Shown here one piece after another: positions 20,811 to 33,400 of a stretch of 64,000 nucleotides of DNA. The DNA is taken from contig OX596337.1 in NCBI GenBank assembly GCA_951394405.1, positions 2,108,001 to 2,172,000 on the forward strand, in the 5' to 3' direction. Both the position numbers and the translations under genes were made by a program. Under the pieces are notes generated by a model, which saw nothing but the letters and a program-made list of their open reading frames with translations, had not been told where the DNA came from and did not search any database. The stretch comes from Coprinellus micaceus (Eukaryota > Basidiomycota > Agaricomycetes > Agaricales > Psathyrellaceae). The first letter of the stretch is position 1. Each line of letters begins with the position of its first letter.

Positions 20811-22979
20811 ATGGGTATCGACGGCCTCATCATTCTGGATAACTCTGGGTTCGTCTCTCCTCCAGGTCCCCTCCTTTCTCAGTCCTGACTTGTTCACTCA
20901 CTGACTGAAGTCGGTCCGTCATACAGTCGGGATTCCGGTCGACATCCCCTGCATACCCCATACTCCAAATCGACGCTGTGAACAACGCGCTGACTGCCGC
21001 CCGGCGGCCATCCGATGTCGATCCAGTGCTTCAGGTGCAACATTATAGCAATGCGGATATACCAAGCGCTTGCTGTCATATCGCATGTGGCGATTTGAAG
21101 ATCCTCTGTCCGATTAGTGGGAACGGCGAGTGCAAACCTTTGTCGCCAAATGAGAGAGGAGGGAGCTGACGACGGTACAGTGGACCCACTATTAGGCTTT
21201 GCTTTCATTCGGACCTTCGTCGACATCTTCGAAGAGTATTTTGGTGGTGTCTCATTAGCAGCTGTAAAGGAGAACTTTGACGTGGTCTACCAGGTGAGTA
21301 TGAGTGCATACCCATAACGGTCTCCCGTATTTGATTGGCGTTCGCACAGCTGCTAGAAGAGACCCTGGACTCGGTCGGCCACCCATTAACCACCTCTCAC
21401 AATGCTCTACGCGACATTGTCCTTCCGCCATCTCTCTTCTCGAAACTCATCAACGCAGCTCTCACTTCAAACCTACCTGGAATAGGGGGGAGCGGTCCAA
21501 TACACGGGCCGCCTGCGGGCCCTTTTTCGTCTCACATACCCTGGAGGAAAGCTGGGCTGAAGTATGCTAGCAATGAACTGTATATCGACATTGCGGAAGA
21601 GTTGCGTGCGATCGTGAGCAAGTGAGCGATTGCAGCAAGGTGCAGCAAGTGGTGGCTTACAGTGTGCTAGGCAAGGAGTACCTTTGTCGAGTAACGTATT
21701 CGGAAAGCTCGAAGCCAGTTGCAGGTTATCAGGTCAGCATCTCATCTTGCGGCGCCTATCCCTTGCTAACGAGCTTCACAGGCACTCCGGATTGCGTCCT
21801 CACATTCACAAACCCTCAGGTAATGCAAGATACCTCCTTTCATCCCTGCGTACGGTGCGTTCCAGCCGACTTACCCATCTTACCGTAAACTCAAAACGGC
21901 ATGTAGGCTTCAGCGATGGACAAGGGAAAAGTCAATGTCCTTCGTACCCCCAGATGGGCATTTCGTACTATCTGAGTACAGATACGCACCAAGCTCTAGC
22001 AACACCAATTCTGCGTTGGCAAAGTTTCGGGGTACCAACCCGTCACCACCGGCCGGAGTCCTCCCCTCGAAGGAAGTCGTCCCCTTGCCCTTCGCTATCA
22101 AAGCCAAATTCGAGATCGAGGACACCGCAGGTACGGAGTCGTCGGCTTTCACAACCGCCGTTATTTCAGGAACTCATGATGAAGCTAATCTTTTTGCATA
22201 CATCCGCAGCCTCGTTCAATGTTACATTCTCGTCGCGACTCACCACCCGACCGATCGAAAACGTGGTCGTAGAGTTAAGCCTAGGCGATGGTGCCCATGC
22301 TATCAAGTGTGTCGCCTCACGCGAGTCAGGCGGACTCGGACGGGGTCTCAGCTCTCTCGAGACGGGGATGTCTGCATCATCGACGGCATCGTGGGCCTTC
22401 GATTCTCGCAAGAAGGTCCGTCCTCTCGCCCGACGTTCATTCATTCAAGTCGGTTTTAGTTATGCACCGTGCCTTCTGCGGTCTTCTTTTGCGGGGGCCA
22501 TCCTTCGGTGTCGAGCCTCGTTGCTTCATTGACGACGATCATCTAGTTTATATGACGGGGATTGACTATGAACAATGAGCTCGAGTGTAACTTAACCCGC
22601 TTCGCTTTCCACTCCACGCCCTCGTTTACTTCTTTTGCTCATACTGTCACCTTCCCGTCTTCGCAGGTTCTCCGATGGGAAATCCCGAATGTACCCCCGT
22701 CGACTCATTGGAGCATCCAAGGTTCATTTGCTGCATCGTGCGTGTCTCCTTCCCCATCTGCTTCTCCCTCTGCAGCTAACAAAATCTAACTCAACACGGG
22801 ACCCGTTCTCCAGAACGACGCCTCCACGCCCATCACACGCATTGCAAGTCCGGTTTGACATTCAATCGCACACCTTCTCGGCCCTCAAGGTTGACCAGCT
22901 GAAAATAACTGGAGAAGGTTACAAGCCGTACAAGGGTGTCAGAGGGCGTTCATCGGGAAACGTCGAATGGAGGTGGTGA
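20811..22979 (+). CDS. APM3: AP-3 adaptor complex mu subunit
   Basis: This medium chain of the AP-3 coat binds YxxPhi cargo signals in transport from Golgi or endosomes to the vacuole. The start MGIDGLIILDNS is the usual longin-domain opening. The N-terminal domain ends with GFAFIRTFVDIFEEYFGG and LLEETLDSVGHPLTT. The linker has IPWRKAGLKYASNELYIDI. The mu homology domain then shows VPLSSNVFGKLEASCRLSG, DTSFHPCVR, FVPPDGHFVLSEYRY, SFNVTFSSR and VLRWEIPN, closing with KITGEGYKPYKGVRG. At least nine exons are needed. Two introns stand out: 21126-21180 starts with GC instead of GT, and 22416-22666 is 251 nt, far longer than the local norm. The stop is TGA 22977-22979. Family assignment is firm; exact junctions are by eye. 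Confidence 0.9.
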
Positions 22980-23224
22980 ATATGCCAAACGATATACGTT
23001 AACGAAGTGTGCATGGTTGGTTCATATCCACGCTGGACACGGATAGTTTGGGTAGTCGGGTAGGAAAATGCGTAGGATCATTGAATGAATGGGATAGAAT
23101 ACAACTTGAGCGTAAGAGGTACTAGATTGCGCCAAACCGGAACTACGATAACCAACAAAGACTGCGGAACGAAGAATACAGGGCCACGGAGAGATGATGA
23201 GCTGGAGTTGTGAGGGGCGTTCGT

Positions 23225-25497
23225 TTATCGCGTCCTGATGATACCAGCGTTGATAAGCTTCTGAATCTTTGACCGTACAACGGGGTTCTTCATATGGTCT
23301 TGGAGAGCGCCAGGGTCGGTCTGCGCCTGTTGGAGAATCTGCTGCATGACAGGATCCGCCATAACCTCCTGTTTGCACGGAAGAGAGCAGTAAGCAACCC
23401 GATAAAAACAGGAGCAAAGATTTGGACGTACAGCAACTTCAGGATCCCGCATCGCTCGGGCGTAGGTCTCCTCCTGCGACTCGCTACCGCGCTGAGTGAA
23501 AATCTCGGTTTGGATCTTGTATTCCTGGCTCTGGATTTCCTTCGAGTGCTGGTTCTCAGTGTCGTGCTCAGTAGCGTCCTGGATGGCTTGCAGAGCCTTG
23601 TTGTACTCCCGCATGCCAAAGAGAACGTTGGATTTGCGGATATAGGCCTTAACTGCATCCGAATACCAGAATCAGCGAAATGGCTACGGAAAGGAAGACA
23701 ACGGCACCGAACACTTACCGAACTTGGGATCAGTCTTGATCGCCTGCTCGGTATCCTTGAGGGCTTCAGGGAACGCAACGAGCTTCATATACGCAGCAGC
23801 CCTATTGTTGTATCCCCTGGCGTCACTGGGGTCCCTTTTAATGCTCTCCGTGTAGTCCTTCACGGCCCCAGCAAAGTCGCCTCCCTTAAACTTGGTGTTA
23901 CCTTCCTCACGCGCCTGGGCGCTAAGCTCAGGGTTGATGTACGCAAGGCGCTCGGTCTCGGCCTTGGCCTTCTCAACCTCCTTGAGTTTGGTGAGGATGT
24001 CGGGCGTTCGGTGCTCGGTGAGCGACTTGTTGAAGTACTTGACGGCGGATGCGAGGTCGCCCTTGCGTTGGTAGGCGCTTCCAGTACGGCCGAGGGCTTT
24101 GGCGAGCATTTTGTAATCAGCGCGAAGCTAATAAGTGGAAATAGGCGCGTTAGGACGAGGTAAGGTGGATAGGGGATAGAACGCACTGATCGACCCTCGT
24201 CAACTGCCTTCTCGCAGGTTTCGATGACCTTATCATAGTCGCCCTTCTCAAAGTAAGCAGCTACCAGGCGGATGGATTAGCCCCCAGCACGAAATACGAA
24301 GCACCGCAATAGTTACAAACCTCCGGCGTTGTTCAAGAATGTGATGTCCTGAGGGTAGAGATCCCAAGCCTTCTCGAATTGGACGATAGCCTCGTCAAAC
24401 TCCCGCTTCTTGTAGGCCTCAGCACCAGCCGCCTTTGCAGCAAGGGCATCCTTCTTAGCCTGGGCCTCCTCATTGTCGACTTCCATAGCCTCTTCCTCTT
24501 GAGGGGGGGTAGGCGTGGGCTCGGCGGGCTTGCTTGATGAAGGAGTAGAGGAGGGCCTATACGCGGGAGGAGAAGCGGGCCGGGGCGCTTCCTTGAAGCC
24601 TTCGGGCAGGTCGCTTGAGCCTTCTTCGCGAGTGCTCGCAGCCATGTCGACACCCATCAGGGCCCCCAAGACCTCGATCATACGAGGATCCATCATTGCG
24701 CTGATAATTAAGACGTTAGTTGATTCGTATAGGTCTAGACTATAGAGAAGAATGCACACGTTTTGGCAAGCTGGGGGTTTGCTTGGATTGAGATTAGCTG
24801 AATGCAGACCTGGTTAGACTTTTTCTCAACATCAGTCGACGGCAATTTACATACCTGCCGAACAAATGCAGGATCGGACAAGTGCTTTTGCGTTCGTGGG
24901 TTGGCAGCAAGCTTGGCAAGCATGTTGGGGTCGGAGAAGATGCCGCCGAAGGGGGTATCTGCTAATGAGTCTGTTTCTGGATGAGCAAACAGCCTATTCA
25001 AACGAGATCATCACGAACCTTTGGCCTCCTTCACTTCCGCCAATCCCTTCCTCAACGCAGGGCTATCCTCGATCTTGAGACCTGCCTCATATGTAGCAAT
25101 CGCCTCGTCGTATCGTCTTGAGCCGTGCAAAGCAGCACCCTTGCGTGCGTAGCCCTTCGCCCACGATGGGTTCACTTCGACACACTAGTGCTCGGATTAG
25201 CACTCTTTCCACATACGGGTCCCGAAGAATCGCGATTGGACTGTTATCTCACCTCGTCAGCGTCGCTCAAAGCACCGGACCAGTCCTTCTTCCCGGCCTT
25301 GGCTGCACTGCGATTTGACCAGAGAACATGGTTCTTGGGATCGATAGCAATGGCTTGAGAGAAGAGATCAATTGCCTTGTCCCAGTCTCTGGCGGCGAAG
25401 GCCTTGTTGCCCTGATCTTTCAGTGCGTTTGCCTGGATGATCATCCACTTTAGATAAATGTGAGAAAGTGTAGAATCTAGGTACGCACGTCGGACAT
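23225..25497 (-). CDS. STI1: Hsp90/Hsp70 co-chaperone STI1 (Hop)
   Basis: STI1 bridges Hsp70 and Hsp90 during client transfer in the cytosol. A three-codon first exon (MSD, ATG at 25495-25497) is joined by a GTGCGT intron to ANALKDQGNKAFAARDWDKA, the first TPR. The order then matches Hop: TPR1 (with VEVNPSWAKGYARKGAALH), a first STI1/DP domain (NPQLAK... and DPRMIEVLGALMGVDM), a Pro/Ser/Glu-rich linker (PTPPQEEEAMEVD), TPR2A (YKKREFDEAIVQFEKAWDLYP), TPR2B (EGNTKFKGGDFAGAVKDYTES, RGYNNRAAAYMKL) and a C-terminal DP2 domain (DPVMQQILQQAQTDP ... RSKIQKLINAGIIRTR). The stop is TAA at 23225-23227. The carboxylate-clamp style of the TPRs and the order of domains make the assignment firm. A heat-shock-type promoter motif lies just upstream. 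Confidence 0.94.
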
Positions 25498-26979
25498 GGT
25501 GTAGGAACGATTGAAAATGTGAATGCGGAAAAGGTTGAATCAGACACTTTATAATTGCTACATCGCGTCTGAACCAAAGTTCTAGAAAGTACCAGCGCTG
25601 AGTCCGCGCGATCACGTGCGTCCCGGCGCTCCCGCCAGGCGCTGACCCTTCTGCTCGGCTTGTCCACTCTATGCTCCTCCTGGAAATGTACGCGCCTTTC
25701 TAGGGGAGCGACGTCGGCTTGGCACAGACCTACCTCGATTCCTATATCCTTTTACTCTATTCCCGTTCCCTACGAGGCCCCGCGGAGGCATTTGACAGCT
25801 TCTCCTCGGATTGTTGTTATTATGACTAGAGGATGCTTGTGTGACTCGTTGCTTTGTCTCCGTCTGCGAATCCTGTGTCAAGCTCTCGCCGTTGTTTCTC
25901 ATCAATTTAACTTGTACTTGGACGTGTCAAGGGAGACGCTACTCAGGGTTAGTTCCCATTCCGCTCACATGCATCACCCCGAACGGTATATTCGTCCCTC
26001 ACGCCAACTCGTCGTCAAAGTGTGTACAATCACGAAATTCCTTTGTGAGACGGAGTATCGGCGAGGAGAGCGTCATGCGTTACGGCCACATTGCTGGCCC
26101 AACCTATTCTCCGTATCGTTTAGCCTCAGCTCAACCTTGGACCTGCCTTTTCGATACGGTGCCAGTCGCCGTGAAGGCAGGTTTCGTTTAGGTGAGCTAC
26201 CTACAGCCAGCCAGTCCGGTATACTCCTAAATAGCCTCAGGGTTTTATGGGCACTCTGGATCCCCGAATCCGCCCTCCAGCACGTCGCCGGGTTCGAGTC
26301 CCTTCTTTGATTGGCACCAAGGGCTCCGATATGTCTGGACAGGGTTCGAAGTGGACATACGAAAGCTTAATCTAGCTCCTTCCCGAAGATATCGGTGCAT
26401 GCTGCGCGGACAGGTTGAATGCGAAGCGGGAAGGTTGTACGGATGACTACAGGGAGGCATCTGTCCAAACCATACTTACCTCGTCTTCGAGGACAATCGG
26501 ATGGCTACTTGACGGTGTGTTTGTGAGCGGCTTTGCGGGTTTATGCGGAGAAGTTAGCACTCCGGGTAAGATGATGCATATCTATGTTCTGACGACGAAC
26601 AGGGAGGCCGCCCGGCGGTTGATTTGTCGGCGAAACGACACATCTTTAGGTGATTGTGCCATGTTGCGCCCGTAGCTGTTACCTTGCAGAGTGGTTGAGG
26701 AATGGAGGATCTCTGGTAGGGGAAGGGGGCATGGGACCGCAGAATCACCGCACAGAGCCTCGAGGCCGGATTTGAATTGAAATGGGAATCGAGGGTCTTT
26801 TTTGAACGGACACAAATTGATAGGTATTCCCTGGCTGGCTGCCAGATCCGGCGGCGGTTCAGCGGAAGCATTTCACTTGAAAGGACCCTTGCCACCTCTG
26901 GGAATCTGATACTCCCCATTTTTGTGCGTTTGATCATACTCTCTGCCTCCTACCACCACCATACCCTCCAGGGGTCACC
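25498..26979. other. Divergent intergenic region between STI1 and the Zn2Cys6 factor
   Basis: Almost 1.5 kb lie between two head-to-head genes. A plus-strand frame of 216 codons (25660-26310) exists, but its product is Arg/Ser/Leu-rich with no domain and looks like chance. The STI1-proximal part holds a heat-shock-like motif (25579-25588) and a CACGTG at 25613-25618. I found no tRNA; a T-arm-like GGGTTCGAGTCCC near 26290 does not fold into one. Confidence 0.4.
25579..25588. promoter_or_regulatory. Heat-shock-element-like inverted pair before STI1
   Basis: The sequence GTTCTAGAAA contains two adjacent inverted HSE units (nTTCn and nGAAn), about 85 bp upstream of the STI1 start codon. A third GAA lies at 25571-25573 but is one base out of the 5-bp register. 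STI1 is a heat-shock gene in fungi, so Hsf1 control is plausible; only two good units are seen, below the usual three. Confidence 0.4.
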
Positions 26980-29842
26980 ATGAACGACGAAGGGCAGTCC
27001 TCGACCTCGCCGTCTGCACAGCGACCAAAGCCTGTCCGGTCCAGCACAGCAGGCACAGTCCGTGCACGCGGAAACTCCCCTCCACCCGACGGCCCGAGCG
27101 ACGGACGGCCTCCCACCAAGCGTGCTCGAAAGGCCATAAACTGCGAGCCTTGTCGAAACAGCAAGCTAAAATGTGACCGGTATGTATCTTGCTTCTGTTC
27201 ACTTCATATTCGAGTTCTAAGCGAGTATCCTCGACAGCAACCGGCCATGCTCCTCCTGTGTTCTGCGCGGTGGGTGTCGAGTCCGTAGTCGCGCATCATG
27301 AGCCTATTTGCTTATTTGGATCGTGTTCGACGCTGGTTCAGGCACTTCTGCGTTGTGTTATCAAGACGGTCGAGTAGTAGAAGGCGCCGATTCGCTTGGC
27401 CGCGGAGATGATCATCATAGCAGGTAGGTCGCCGGTACTTTTGCTTCCGTGAAAACATATAGATGGTTTCTCGCCGCTTATAGCTATACGCGAATCGACC
27501 CCGCCCAAGAAATTGCCCGCTTGCGTCACTCTATATCCCTGCTCGAGGCCTATGTGTTCCCAGCACAACGAACCCAAGCCGCAGCCCAGAGGCGGACAAC
27601 GGATTCTGCCTCCTTGATATCGCCCAAGAAGGAGAATGTGGAACCAAATGCAGAGGGGAAGGGTGCGGCCCCTGGGATGCTTGGGAGCCAGGTCCAAGGA
27701 GGGTTATATGCTGGTCCTACGAGCGCTGCGACCCATTTGCTGATAGTGCGTGATGATTTCCTGCTATTGAGGCTTCCACTGACCGCTCTCGCAGAACGAC
27801 AAAAGCGGAGACTCTGACGACTCGGATAGTCGACATCATAGTCAAGACAGAACGACGAATGAGGACTTTCCTGGCACTGTTGAATACGACAGAGACCTTC
27901 TGGCAAGATTACCAGGATTAGATGTTGTCGACGGGCTCATCAAGCACTATTTCGACTACTGCAACTGGATCTATCGACACATAAACCACGTCGGCTTCAC
28001 TGCGCACTGGGAGCGCTTCAAGAATGGCTCTTCCGCAGATCGAGTGACTCTGGCGACGGCTTGCGTTATGATGGCCATAGCAGTCCACTACCTACCCTCC
28101 CAACACGAACTCCTACGGCACTTCCACGAGTCGCATGAAGAGCTGGGGCAGAAATTCTTCGAGGTGTCGACGCAAGCCCTACAACGGCGATTGGTGGACA
28201 CGAGAGCGTACAGTCTGGAGCTCGTCGAGCTTCTGCTCTGCCGCTGCCATTTCCTGACTCTATCAAAAACGGACAGCGAGGAAATTTGGCACGTTCGGGG
28301 TGAGCTGGTCACGATTGGCATGGCTATGGGCCTACATCGAGATCCAGGGAAATGGAAAATGCCCCGTGATGTCGCGGAGAGGAGGCGATGGGCATGGTGG
28401 CACATCATTTTACTTGAGCGGTATGCTTCGGTTCGTCTCCTATTTTGCTTGATCACTGACATCCTCCTCTGCTCAGGTGGCAAGCTTTCATGTTTGGCCG
28501 ACCTCTGGCTATTGCATCCCATCACTTCGACACTCAGTTGCCGTCGTACTGTGATCCAGGGGTTGACAAGACAGGCCGATTGTATCTGCCAAACATTGCG
28601 CTTTTCCGATTAGCATTCATTCTTGGCGATATCATGGATGATGCAGTATCGGTCCGGACGGTTCCATACGAGAATGTAATGGCCAACGATCGCGCCCTTA
28701 CCCAATGGATGGAGAATCTCCCTCCCGAATTGGATCTAGACGAGTACCGCGTTGCCCGAAGTCTAGCGTCTTCTAACCTTGCTACACGAAGACTAGGGGT
28801 CCAAAGCGTCATCATCCGCACATCTTACTATCACATCCGCTTTACCCTCCATCGACCCTACGCCAGCGCCAACCCCAACTCCCCCCAGCCCTCCTCAGCC
28901 GTAGGCAAGTCCGTAAGCCCGGAAAAGCAGGCGCAGAGCTTGGAAATCGCGGTGGGCGCAGCGGACAAGCTGATTACAATGGTTGGGCAGTCAAGGCCGG
29001 ATTTTCTAGCCAATTCAGCACTCGCCGTGCCCGGCCATATGAACTGGGGTCCCTTCCACTGCTTCTCCGCCGCGATGTTCTTCTCGTTCCAGCTTATTGC
29101 CAATCCTGAACAGCCTGGTGCGGGTCTCTTTCGGCAGAGCATACGCAAGGCGATCCAAACCCTGGAGCAGTCACGCGGGACGGCGTTGTCGGACAAGGCT
29201 TTTGCCATCCTCTCAGCTCTCACTCCTCTTTATTCTCAGGACTTCTCTTCGATGACCCCGGAGGAAAGGGATAAGCTGCGTGGACAGAAACTCGGTGTAG
29301 TGAAAAAGCTCGCATTCCCATATCACGACTCACATGATCCCCGGAGACACGGCGACTCTCCGTCTGTTCGTGGTACGGTTGGGTCGCCTGCGGGTTCGAG
29401 CTCTCTGAGTCCACCAGCACAAATGGTCTCGACGCTTCCTCAGCAATACGACACCATACAGACGCACAACGTCTCCTCGATACGGACGGCAGTCAACAGC
29501 ATGTACCCCGGGAACCATCAACACCAGCAAGGCGTGGGCTCATCGCACATATCTGTCTCCGAGTCTCCGCAACCTCACCCGCAAATTGTCACCCACCCCC
29601 AGAACTTGGCGGGTGTTTCCACACCTTACTCAACGCAGCCATCCTACGCCAGCTTGCCTCATAACGGTCAGGTGTACAACGACCAGTCGAGGTATGTCCC
29701 ATACGTACATGCGGTGGACGAGGCAACAATGTGGGGTGCCGCCGTTGGGTTTGGGCAGGGAGAGTGGTCCCAGTTCTTGGATGGGTTTAAACCCGAAGTA
29801 CAGGCTGTCAACGGGGGAAGACACCACATGCACAGCACATAA
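26980..29842 (+). CDS. Zn2Cys6 fungal transcription factor
   Basis: This is a nuclear DNA-binding regulator. After a Ser/Pro-rich N-terminus and a basic TKRARKA stretch comes the binuclear zinc cluster, split by two introns: CEPCRNSKLKCDR, then NRPCSSCVLRG, then TSALC. The spacing is C-x2-C-x6-C-x5-C-x2-C-x8-C, a correct six-cysteine cluster. A short helix with IARLRHSISLLEAYVFP is the likely dimerisation segment. The middle homology region (fungal specific transcription factor domain) runs from LPGLDVVDGLIKHYFDYCNW through MGLHRDPGKW and RRRWAWWHIILLERW to the DLDEYRVARSL area. The C-terminus is Pro/Gln/Ser-rich (LPQQYDTIQTHNVSS, NHQHQQGVGSS), typical of an activation region. The stop is at 29840-29842. 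Target genes cannot be inferred. Confidence 0.93.
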
Positions 29843-30443
29843 GCCACCCCTTCCCATCGCGGTGCTCTGCAGTATTTTGCTTTTTGGTGACGAGCATTTT
29901 CTTGATGACTATCTCTCCAATGCATTCCGTCTGATGATGATACATGATACCTCACCCCGCTCTGTGATACCCCCTTTCGCCCTATGCCCACGCTTTATCC
30001 TTCCTTTTCTATACGTACCCTTTATCTATTGTCATCATCAGTTGCGGGTAGCTCTGAGAGGATCGTGTTGCTTTGATCTTGTTTCTGCTCGCTTTCAACC
30101 CCCTTTCTTGGAACGATAGCTCACCGACGTTTACTTTACGACTCTGACCGCCTTCATACTGGTAGTACCCAGACTCACCTCACGTTGCCCCATCTTTCAT
30201 CCGATTATATCATGAACAATCTGTATCAGTAGTCATATTCCGTATGTAGTATCAACAAGGGATACAAAGCCAGATGTACACCCACATTAGAGACGTTGCG
30301 CGTTGCCCGTCAAAGTCTCACCCATAGATAGCCATGAATCCGAGACGGACTTCAGTTCGCGTTCTATTGAAACATCCATTCTATAGACAGCATAGAGAGG
30401 GAATATGAAATAAGGAAAGCTAGATGCAAATGAAGGTGAAGAA
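29843..30443. other. Spacer between convergent genes
   Basis: These 600 bp lie between the 3' ends of the Zn2Cys6 factor and NUP160. The first 280 bases are pyrimidine-rich and the remainder is AT-richer (for example TATGAAATAAGGAAAG near 30404), fitting two 3' UTRs. No gene, repeat or RNA structure is apparent. Confidence 0.4.
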
Positions 30444-33400
30444 TTAACGCGACCTCCATGTCGAAGCATGGCTTAGGTTTTGCACGTGCTTCATCCGGTT
30501 CGCAATTTCCGTTCGAAGCTGGGCAAGGTTTGGCGGTGTGCTCGTTAGCGACGACGCCGCGACCATAACTTGGTCCACCAGACCGTATGGCAGCCAAGTC
30601 GAACTCGCGTTCTTCGAGTTCAGTTCTCGCGTGGGACGTTGATCGCTCTAATGGATCGCAACCAAGGAATGAACGAGACATCTCAACGAACTGTTACACG
30701 AAGATGAAAAGGGGCGACGAACCTTCCTCAACAAACTCAATAGATATGTAACCGCAGCATCAGCCTTCTCATATCGCAAGCTCAGACGAACGAGGTATTC
30801 CGGATGATGAGTCTGTAAAGCAACGCCGCTCCGTTAGTCAGAGGCCCACATAAAAGGCCACCACTCGGGTACGCCGGGAAATGAAAAGGCTTGGAGGGTA
30901 CGTACTTCGATAATCTGCACAAGCCAGGGTGGTGGCGGGGACGATCGGTCAACCTGGAGGACGCTCTCCAATGAAGCTTTTGCATACTGATAGTCCAAGT
31001 CGAGGCCGTCATATCGCTCCAGCGACTGTCGCAAGAAGCGCCAGGCTCGATCGGCAGGAGACCCGGACCATGTCGTCGAGTTATCAGTGAGCAGCCAATC
31101 GGAGTCCAGGGGACTATGAAGGCGCCGGTCAGAAAGTACACGGGATTTCGAACGACAGGTGACTGGGGGACGTACATTACCGCTTGAGGATTCTTTGACA
31201 ATCGTACGCATTGAGTAGTGAGTTGTTGGAAGATCTCGGTCATGTCCACTTTCAGGGAACTAGCCACCGTCAAAGCTTGGCTGTACAGACTGTGATGCGT
31301 TAGACGCAACACGAGGACTGTCGGAGGGAGCAAGAACTCTGCGGTACGGCAGACAAGATTGTAAGAACATACCCCCAGCTCGGAGACTGCAGCATCACGA
31401 ACCTGAAGAAGTGAGAATATCAGGATTACGCTTGACTGTGGCGATTTGTGCGCTCAACAAAGTGTGTTGCTGCTGCATATCGGCCAGATGAACAATCTGG
31501 GAATCATACTTGGCTGAGATGAATTTTGTTTCTGGGATGAATCTTGAGGATCCCTTTCGCTTTCGCGACTGGAACACATGAATATCGAGATCGTCAAAGA
31601 ATGAAGCACGACTTACAGCGTCAGGTACCACAGGCAGAATCACCCATTGAGAATTCTCATCGACCAAGGTCAAAGCATTGATGGCGATTGATAACGAATC
31701 CAGTTGCTCCTCTCCGAAGGAGACGAAGAGCTGTGCAGTAGAGGTGATCCCCTGTAGCTTGAGTGCTCTCTGATACATTGTCAATGCGGCTGTTCAAATC
31801 ATCCTTAGTACTATTGGCAACGTAGAGGCAGAAGCAACACACCATTGCGGTATTCTCCCCGTCGAATGAACCAGGTGTAGAGAATCCTCGAGTAGTTGGG
31901 TTGTTGCCGCGGGTCAACGTTCCGTGCCTTGAATGACAGGATGGATTCAACCTCTTCAGAGATCCCAGCGAAGTCAAATGCCATTAGCCTAGCCACAGCA
32001 TTCTCTTCGCACATCCGAAGCACCAGCTGGCTCGCCAACTCTCGTTTCCTGTACACGCGAATAAGTAACTGGCTCCTTGCACGGGAGAGGGAACGCACTG
32101 CTTTTCGTATGGCGTGGCCATGACGGCCGCGTACGCTTCCTCATAAAGTGCAAGGTCGGCATAGCCTTTAGTTACGACCGACCACAACGACGCAGTGTCA
32201 GTGAATGGCGGCGCAGTGGAGATGGCCAGGTGCGCAAAGTGCACTTCGGAGCTAACGAGGTGGTGCCCTTTGAAGAGTTCAGAAACATAAACATAGTACT
32301 GGAATTCGGACTCGATAGCCTGGGCGACGGGAAGGACGGCGGTGAGAGCCAAAATGTCCTCTGGCAAGAGTGCACTATCCGGTCCTACGGAAAGGCACGT
32401 CATTTCGCATCGATTTACCATGGAAGTGAAATTATAACGAACCAAAACTTCCAGCTAGCTTTTCGAAGAGGTGTGCGGCCTCATCGAAACGGCCAGTCTG
32501 TACCCAGACCTGGGCGAGAATAAACACTGAGGCAGGGGTGCGAGGTAGGCAGCTGAGGAGTTCTCGAGCCACTTCGAAGAATTTGAGTAGTCGTATGCGT
32601 TCGCAGAACTGCACTTCGTAGGTGGTGGCGACGGAGGGCGACACCGATCGGAGTAGGCCAGTATTGTCGAGTAGGTTGTGGGCAAGGGCCGGTACTGACA
32701 CTCCATGGTCCGACGACTGGGTCAGGAGGAGGTAAACGAGGGATGTTGGGGCCGAGGAGGGTATCCTGTTGTGGGATACGTCCATATTGCGCAACCGGGA
32801 GACAACGTCATCTTCGGAGAAAGCAGACCCCGAAACATTCTTGTTTGGACGTTCCGCGGGTTGAGCGGCGACATATCGAAGCATCGCGGCGCCCTTGAAA
32901 ACTGCGAACACCTCCCCTACGAAAGCTGCCTTTGAAGAGGACAATTCTTTTGAGATGTATAGGAAGATGGTCATCAAGGAGAGGGAAAGCTCGTATCGAG
33001 CTTCCACGATGACCGAGATATATCGAGTGGTGAGCAAACGGAACCAATCTGACTGTGCCTCAACTGTCGCTAGGTCAGTCTCCATTTCCTCCGCCTTTAC
33101 CGCGTATTCCAATGCCCCGATGTGTTGCAAGGCTGTCTGCAGTGTGTCGTCCCAGTTGTCGATGCTTTGCAGACGCCCCTCAATCCAGCTTGCGGACCCC
33201 TCGTCCAGGACTTCCCAGATCTGGAGTTTGTGTGCCTGGTCTTGGAGAATATCAATGACAGAGAATGCGAACTCCTGGTGCATCATGTCCAACAGTCGAC
33301 TCTCGAGATCGGACATAATCTCTGGGCCGAGTTTCTGACGGAGGGCTTCGGCAGCTGCGAAAATGTTGGCATTCGGGTCGGTGACGCGTTCTGCTTTGGA

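Noticed and set aside
26280..26310. T-arm-like GGGTTCGAGTCCC suggesting a tRNA gene
   Set aside because: With the TTCGAGT loop, only three of five T-stem pairs form, and there is no matching acceptor stem, D-arm or anticodon arm upstream.
25660..26310. 216-codon plus-strand frame between STI1 and the Zn2Cys6 gene
   Set aside because: Composition is Arg/Ser/Leu-rich without domains, signal peptide or splice pattern; such frames arise by chance in GC-rich DNA.
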